A stretch of 9,498 bases of DNA from Verrucomicrobiota bacterium. Lineage in GTDB: Bacteria; Verrucomicrobiota; Verrucomicrobiia; Chthoniobacterales; UBA10450. The position numbers and the translations under genes are program-made. Below are positions 7,156 to 9,498 of this stretch, piece by piece. The DNA lies in assembly GCA_003218345.1 (NCBI GenBank), contig QHNF01000038.1:1-9498 (forward strand), read 5' to 3'. The notes beneath the pieces were generated by a model. That model saw only the letters and a list, made by a program, of their open reading frames with translations. It was not told where the DNA came from and made no database searches. Each line of letters starts with the position of its first letter. The stretch's first letter is position 1.

Positions 7156-7214
7156 GGTTGAAGCGTCGAAAAGTTGAAGCGGGCCGCGATCATTCACGGT
7201 TGAACGCTTCGACG
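7156..7214. repeat. Octamer and inverted motifs between yqeY and ispD
   Basis: Successive units GGTTGAAG, CGTCGAAA and AGTTGAAG (7156-7179) are followed by a second group beginning GGTTGAACGCTTCGACG (7198-7214). CGTCGAA at 7164-7170 is an exact inverted match to TTCGACG at 7208-7214, and GGTTGAA occurs directly at 7156-7162 and 7198-7204. The units resemble those at 4653-4688, so the two may belong to one repeat family. It fills nearly the whole 63-base spacer. Confidence 0.5.
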
Positions 7215-7216
7215 AA

Positions 7217-7669
7217 TCACGAAAGCTGCTTCTGCACCTCGGCGCTCAGGGTTTTGCCGTCAGCGCGGCCGCCTACCTTCGCCTGCAAGGCTTTCATCAC
7301 CCCGCCCATCTGCGCTTTCGATGTAGCGCCAATCTCGGCAATTGTTTCGCGCACAACTTTCGAAATTTCGTCAGTGCTCATCGATTGCGGCAAATACGAG
7401 TTCAAGATCGACAGTTCCTCTTTTTCCTTTTCCGCCAATTCTGCGCGACCGCCTTTTTCGAAGCTCTCGATCGAATCCTCCCGTTGCCTGGCTTGCTTGC
7501 GAATGACTTGCGCGACTTCGGTGTCGCTCAGCTCGGATTCGGCGCCTGCCTTCGCGATTGCGGCATATTTTAATGCCGATTTGAGCATGCGCAGGACGCC
7601 CAACTTGGTGGTGTCCTTGGCGCGCATCGCTTCTCTCAGGTCCGAGTCTATACGTTCTTGCAGTGTCAT
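7217..7669 (-). CDS. GatB/YqeY domain-containing protein
   Basis: A 150-residue cytoplasmic protein of the GatB/YqeY family. It resembles the tail domain that helps the GatCAB amidotransferase grip tRNA, but its stand-alone role is not established. The family pattern is plain from end to end: MTLQERIDSDLREAMRAKD, LGVLRMLKSALKYAAI, VIRKQARQREDSIESFEKGG (58-77), EELSILNSYLPQSMS, and the C-terminal GATSKAQMGGVMKALQAKV followed by GGRADGKTLS. The protein is mostly helical and of normal length. The start is ATG 7669-7667 without a Shine-Dalgarno sequence. It lies between fabD (137 bases upstream) and ispD (63 bases downstream) on the same strand; YqeY genes are commonly found among unrelated housekeeping genes, so context adds little. 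Confidence 0.94.
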   Translation of the reverse strand: MTLQERIDSDLREAMRAKDTTKLGVLRMLKSALKYAAIAKAGAESELSDTEVAQVIRKQARQREDSIESFEKGGRAELAEKEKEELSILNSYLPQSMSTDEISKVVRETIAEIGATSKAQMGGVMKALQAKVGGRADGKTLSAEVQKQLS

Positions 7670-7675
7670 TCGGCA

Positions 7676-7704
7676 AAATTACGGCGATAAAACACTGTTG
7701 TCGA
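7676..7704 (-). promoter_or_regulatory. Weak candidate promoter for yqeY
   Basis: On the minus strand TCGACA (7704-7699, 5 of 6 to the -35 consensus) is followed after 17 bases by TAATTT (7681-7676), only 3 of 6 to the -10 consensus. The -10-like box ends 6 bases before the yqeY ATG, which would again give a leaderless message. The poor -10 box makes this speculative. Confidence 0.22.
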
Positions 7705-7713
7705 CGTTGTGGC

Positions 7714-7771
7714 CACGGCTTCGTGAGCCGTGCTTGGTTACGGAAAGGGAAGCGCCTCGACACAGCGAGGC
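7714..7771. repeat. Two short perfect hairpins between fabD and yqeY
   Basis: CACGGCT (7714-7720) pairs with AGCCGTG (7726-7732) across a 5-base loop. GCCTCG (7754-7759) pairs with CGAGGC (7766-7771) across a 6-base loop. Neither is followed on the minus strand by a T-run, so they are not classical intrinsic terminators for fabD, though they could stall transcription or protect the mRNA end. A third palindrome, AGCCTAGGCT (7804-7813), spans the fabD stop codon. They resemble REP-type extragenic palindromes. Confidence 0.55.
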
Positions 7772-7806
7772 GGCTACAGCGCGCCGGTTCATCCAGCAGC
7801 TACAGC

Positions 7807-8739
7807 CTAGGCTGCTATGGCGGAGGTGGCTATGCGAACCGATTCCGCATCACTCACTGATATCACATCGACGTCTTTATGAGTGCGTCGCAATAATCCT
7901 GCCAGCACGCCCCCCGGCCCCAGTTCAATAAAAAAGCCGCAGCCAAGCTCAGCGAGCCGCTCCATGCAATCGAGCCAGCGCACTGTGCCCGTGACTTGCT
8001 CCTGCAACGTCCGCCGAATTTCAATTGGAGTTCTGACTTCTACGCCGGTCACATTGCTAATTACAGGAAAACGCGGCGGCTGCATCGGAACGCGCTGAAG
8101 GGCCGCGCCAAGTTTTTCATATGCGCTTTGCATCAAACGCGAGTGGTACGCTCCGGCCACATTGAGCACTGTTGCGCGACGAATTCCGTACTCCCTGGCA
8201 ACGCCGACCCCGGCTTCTACTTTCGCGCGTTCACCGGAAATGACGATCTGCCCGGGCGCGTTAATATTGGCAACATCAACATCCTCATCAGCGGCGAGTC
8301 GGCGCACATCATTTTCGGCGCCGCCGATCATCGCCGCCATTGCGCCGTTGGTCAGGGCGCAGGCTTCATCCATCAATTCGCCCCGCCTCTGCACCAGTTT
8401 CAGGCCCATCGCAAAGTCGAATGTGCCCGCCGCTGCGTGCGCCGTCATTTCGCCTAACGACAAGCCGGCCACTCCGCCGATAGGAAATTCTCCAGCCAAT
8501 TCCCGCAAGATGGAGAAACAGGCCAGCCCATGAACAAACAGGGCGGGCTGGCAATTCGATGTCTTGGTCAACGCACCAATCGGACCTTTCCACGCAATCT
8601 TGCTCAACTTCCTCCCAAGAACGTCATCGGCTTTTTGAAACAATTCGGCGGCCGTCGGAAACTCTTCGGCCAAATCGCGCCCCATTCCGACGGTCTGCGC
8701 GCCCTGGCCGGCGAAAAGCAGTGCGATTTTTTTAGGCAT
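7807..8739 (-). CDS. fabD: Malonyl-CoA:ACP transacylase
   Basis: FabD moves the malonyl group from CoA to acyl carrier protein, loading type II fatty-acid synthesis (cytoplasm). The 310-residue length is typical. GQGAQ (11-15) forms the oxyanion region. The nucleophile is Ser94 in GLSLGE (92-97), Arg119 holds the malonyl carboxylate (QRRGELM), and the catalytic His199 is in AGAYHSRLM. NINAPGQIVISG (158-169), LQEQVTGTVRW and ELGPGGVLAGLL complete the pattern. The nucleophile elbow reads GLSLG rather than the more common GHSLG; the serine is intact, so activity is expected. The start is ATG 8739-8737; no Shine-Dalgarno sequence is visible upstream. fabD usually sits beside other fab genes, but here the downstream neighbours are yqeY and ispD and the upstream one is the divergent nuoD. 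Confidence 0.96.
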   Translation of the reverse strand: MPKKIALLFAGQGAQTVGMGRDLAEEFPTAAELFQKADDVLGRKLSKIAWKGPIGALTKTSNCQPALFVHGLACFSILRELAGEFPIGGVAGLSLGEMTAHAAAGTFDFAMGLKLVQRRGELMDEACALTNGAMAAMIGGAENDVRRLAADEDVDVANINAPGQIVISGERAKVEAGVGVAREYGIRRATVLNVAGAYHSRLMQSAYEKLGAALQRVPMQPPRFPVISNVTGVEVRTPIEIRRTLQEQVTGTVRWLDCMERLAELGCGFFIELGPGGVLAGLLRRTHKDVDVISVSDAESVRIATSAIAA

Positions 8740-8790
8740 AGAAATCTAATTAATTGCGTTCCTTCACGAGCGCGAGCGCGTTTCTGATCT

Positions 8791-8921
8791 CTGGGGAGCA
8801 CAGGCTGCCGGCCTGTAGCAGTCGGCCGCTGCGCCGACTGCCCTTGTCCACGCGCGGTTCCTTTTCGTTGCATGTCGCGGCAAGCTGCGCGAACTACAGG
8901 CTGGCAGCCTGTGCTCCCCAG
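8791..8921. repeat. 131-base palindromic element (MITE/REP-like)
   Basis: The terminal 28-base arms 8791-8818 and 8894-8921 are reverse complements with 27 of 28 matches; each outer end begins CTGGGGAGCACAGG. The right arm contains a near-perfect palindrome of its own (ACAGGCTG-G-CAGCCTGT, 8897-8913). Next to the left arm is a second hairpin, CAGTCGGC (8819-8826) with GCCGACTG (8833-8840). The ~50-base core (8841-8893) has no reading frame of note. No flanking target duplication was seen. It occupies about half of the 253-base divergent fabD-nuoD spacer, where promoters for both genes would be expected. Confidence 0.8.
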
Positions 8922-8930
8922 AAAAAACGC

Positions 8931-8955
8931 GCGCGCGAAAATTGCTTGCGCGCGC
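8931..8955. repeat. Alternating CG tracts forming a hairpin upstream of nuoD
   Basis: Ten bases of pure CG alternation (8928-8937) and eight of GC alternation (8948-8955) flank an AT-rich decamer. GCGCGCG (8931-8937) can pair with CGCGCGC (8949-8955) around an 11-base loop. Alternating CG is also prone to adopt left-handed DNA. No T-run follows, so it is not a terminator; it lies 38 bases before the nuoD ATG and could be in its leader. Confidence 0.45.
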
Positions 8956-8992
8956 TGATTCACTCGCCAGCGTAAATGTGGTTGTCGATCGT

Positions 8993-9498
8993 ATGCCTTT
9001 TACGACGCGCGAAATTGAATCGCCCGATCCGGTGACACGCGTGGTCACCGCTGACACACAACTGCGACATGCCGATGAAGACATCGGCGAGAAGATGGTG
9101 CTCAACATGGGCCCGTCGCATCCGGCAACCCATGGCGTTTTGCGATTAGTTCTCGAACTCGACGGCGAGATCATTACCAAAGCGACACCAGACATCGGCT
9201 TTTTGCATCGCGGCGACGAAAAAATCGCTGAGAACATGCAGTACAACCAGTTCGTGCCTTACACCGACCGACTCGATTATCTCGCGCCGCTCTCAAACAA
9301 TGTTGCTTACGCGCTTGCTATAGAAAAACTGATGGGCTGGGATATTCCGCCGCGTGGGAAAGCGATCCGGACAATTTGCTGCGAGACGTCCCGAATCTCG
9401 TCGCATTTGCTCGGCTTGGGCGCCATGGCCCTGGATCTTGGCGCAATGACGGTCTTTTTATACACGTTCACCGAGCGCGAAAAACTTTACGATCTCTT
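8993..9498 (+). CDS. nuoD: NADH-quinone oxidoreductase subunit D, N-terminal part
   Basis: NuoD is the 49-kDa-type subunit of respiratory complex I. With NuoB it forms the quinone-binding site, in the peripheral arm on the cytoplasmic side of the inner membrane. The open frame from ATG 8993 runs 168 codons to the window edge (a full subunit is about 400 residues). Family blocks: [14 protein letters not shown] (35-48, the quinone-site loop with the conserved His43 and His47), [34 protein letters not shown], and [21 protein letters not shown] 34-residue N-terminal lead precedes the core; an in-frame GTG at 8978 is an alternative start. No Shine-Dalgarno sequence is seen. nuoC is not upstream; instead there is a palindromic spacer and divergent fabD, so nuoD seems to begin a transcription unit. 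Confidence 0.95.
   Translation, partial: MPFTTREIESPDPVTRVVTADTQLRHADEDIGEKMVLNMGPSHPATHGVLRLVLELDGEIITKATPDIGFLHRGDEKIAENMQYNQFVPYTDRLDYLAPLSNNVAYALAIEKLMGWDIPPRGKAIRTICCETSRISSHLLGLGAMALDLGAMTVFLYTFTEREKLYDL

Noticed and set aside
6921..7931. Plus-strand open frame of 336 codons
   Set aside because: It runs antisense across parts of ispD, all of yqeY and the end of fabD, three clearly conserved genes. The translation is serine/alanine-rich with no domain, so it is a composition artefact.
7996..8533. Overlapping plus-strand open frames opposite fabD
   Set aside because: They lie antisense to the fabD catalytic domain and their translations show no coherent protein features.
8546..8563. GLSLG instead of GHSLG in FabD as an inactivating change
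   Set aside because: The catalytic serine, arginine and second histidine are all present, and variation at this position is compatible with activity in the family.
8764..9246. Minus-strand open frame of 160 codons
   Set aside because: It is antisense to nuoD and then passes through the palindromic element; nuoD on the plus strand explains the coding signal.

Overview
This window looks like ordinary chromosomal DNA from a Gram-negative, probably soil-dwelling member of the Verrucomicrobiota. Three things point there: the overall gene content, the intergenic spacers filled with palindromes and short tandem motifs, and the scarcity of recognisable Shine-Dalgarno sequences. The lineage call is inference. 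No 16S rRNA or other decisive marker is present, and I could run no search. No phage, transposase, integrase, CRISPR array, tRNA or rRNA gene was seen.

Layout: (1) 1-224, minus strand: the 5' end of an enolase gene, running off the left edge. (2) 342-6448, plus strand: eight co-oriented genes, several overlapping by 4-8 bases. In order they are two small secreted proteins of unknown function (the second frameshifted), acylphosphatase, an ABC-transporter ATPase, its ABC-2-type permease, a membrane-anchored TPR protein, a YfcE-type metallophosphoesterase, and a family 9 (heptosyltransferase-like) glycosyltransferase that appears to start at CTG. (3) 6461-8739, minus strand: fabD, a yqeY-family gene and ispD, transcribed in that order and converging on the glycosyltransferase with a 12-base gap. 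(4) 8993-9498, plus strand: the 5' part of nuoD, divergent from fabD and running off the right edge.

Most genes are housekeeping or envelope genes: glycolysis (eno), fatty-acid initiation (fabD), isoprenoid precursor synthesis (ispD), respiratory complex I (nuoD) and LPS-type glycosylation (GT9). The ATPase, permease and TPR protein form a tight cassette, probably a three-component transporter of unknown substrate.

The noncoding DNA holds the most unusual material. There is a 131-base element with 28-base near-perfect inverted ends between fabD and nuoD. A 24-base inverted repeat has one arm inside the 3' end of the ABC ATPase gene. Two spacers carry runs of a CGTTGRAR-like octamer, and two compact hairpins lie between yqeY and fabD. 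I found no convincing new multi-gene system. The best leads are the frameshift at 1484-1489, the CTG start at 5465, the probable leaderless promoter at 307-334, and the repeat families.
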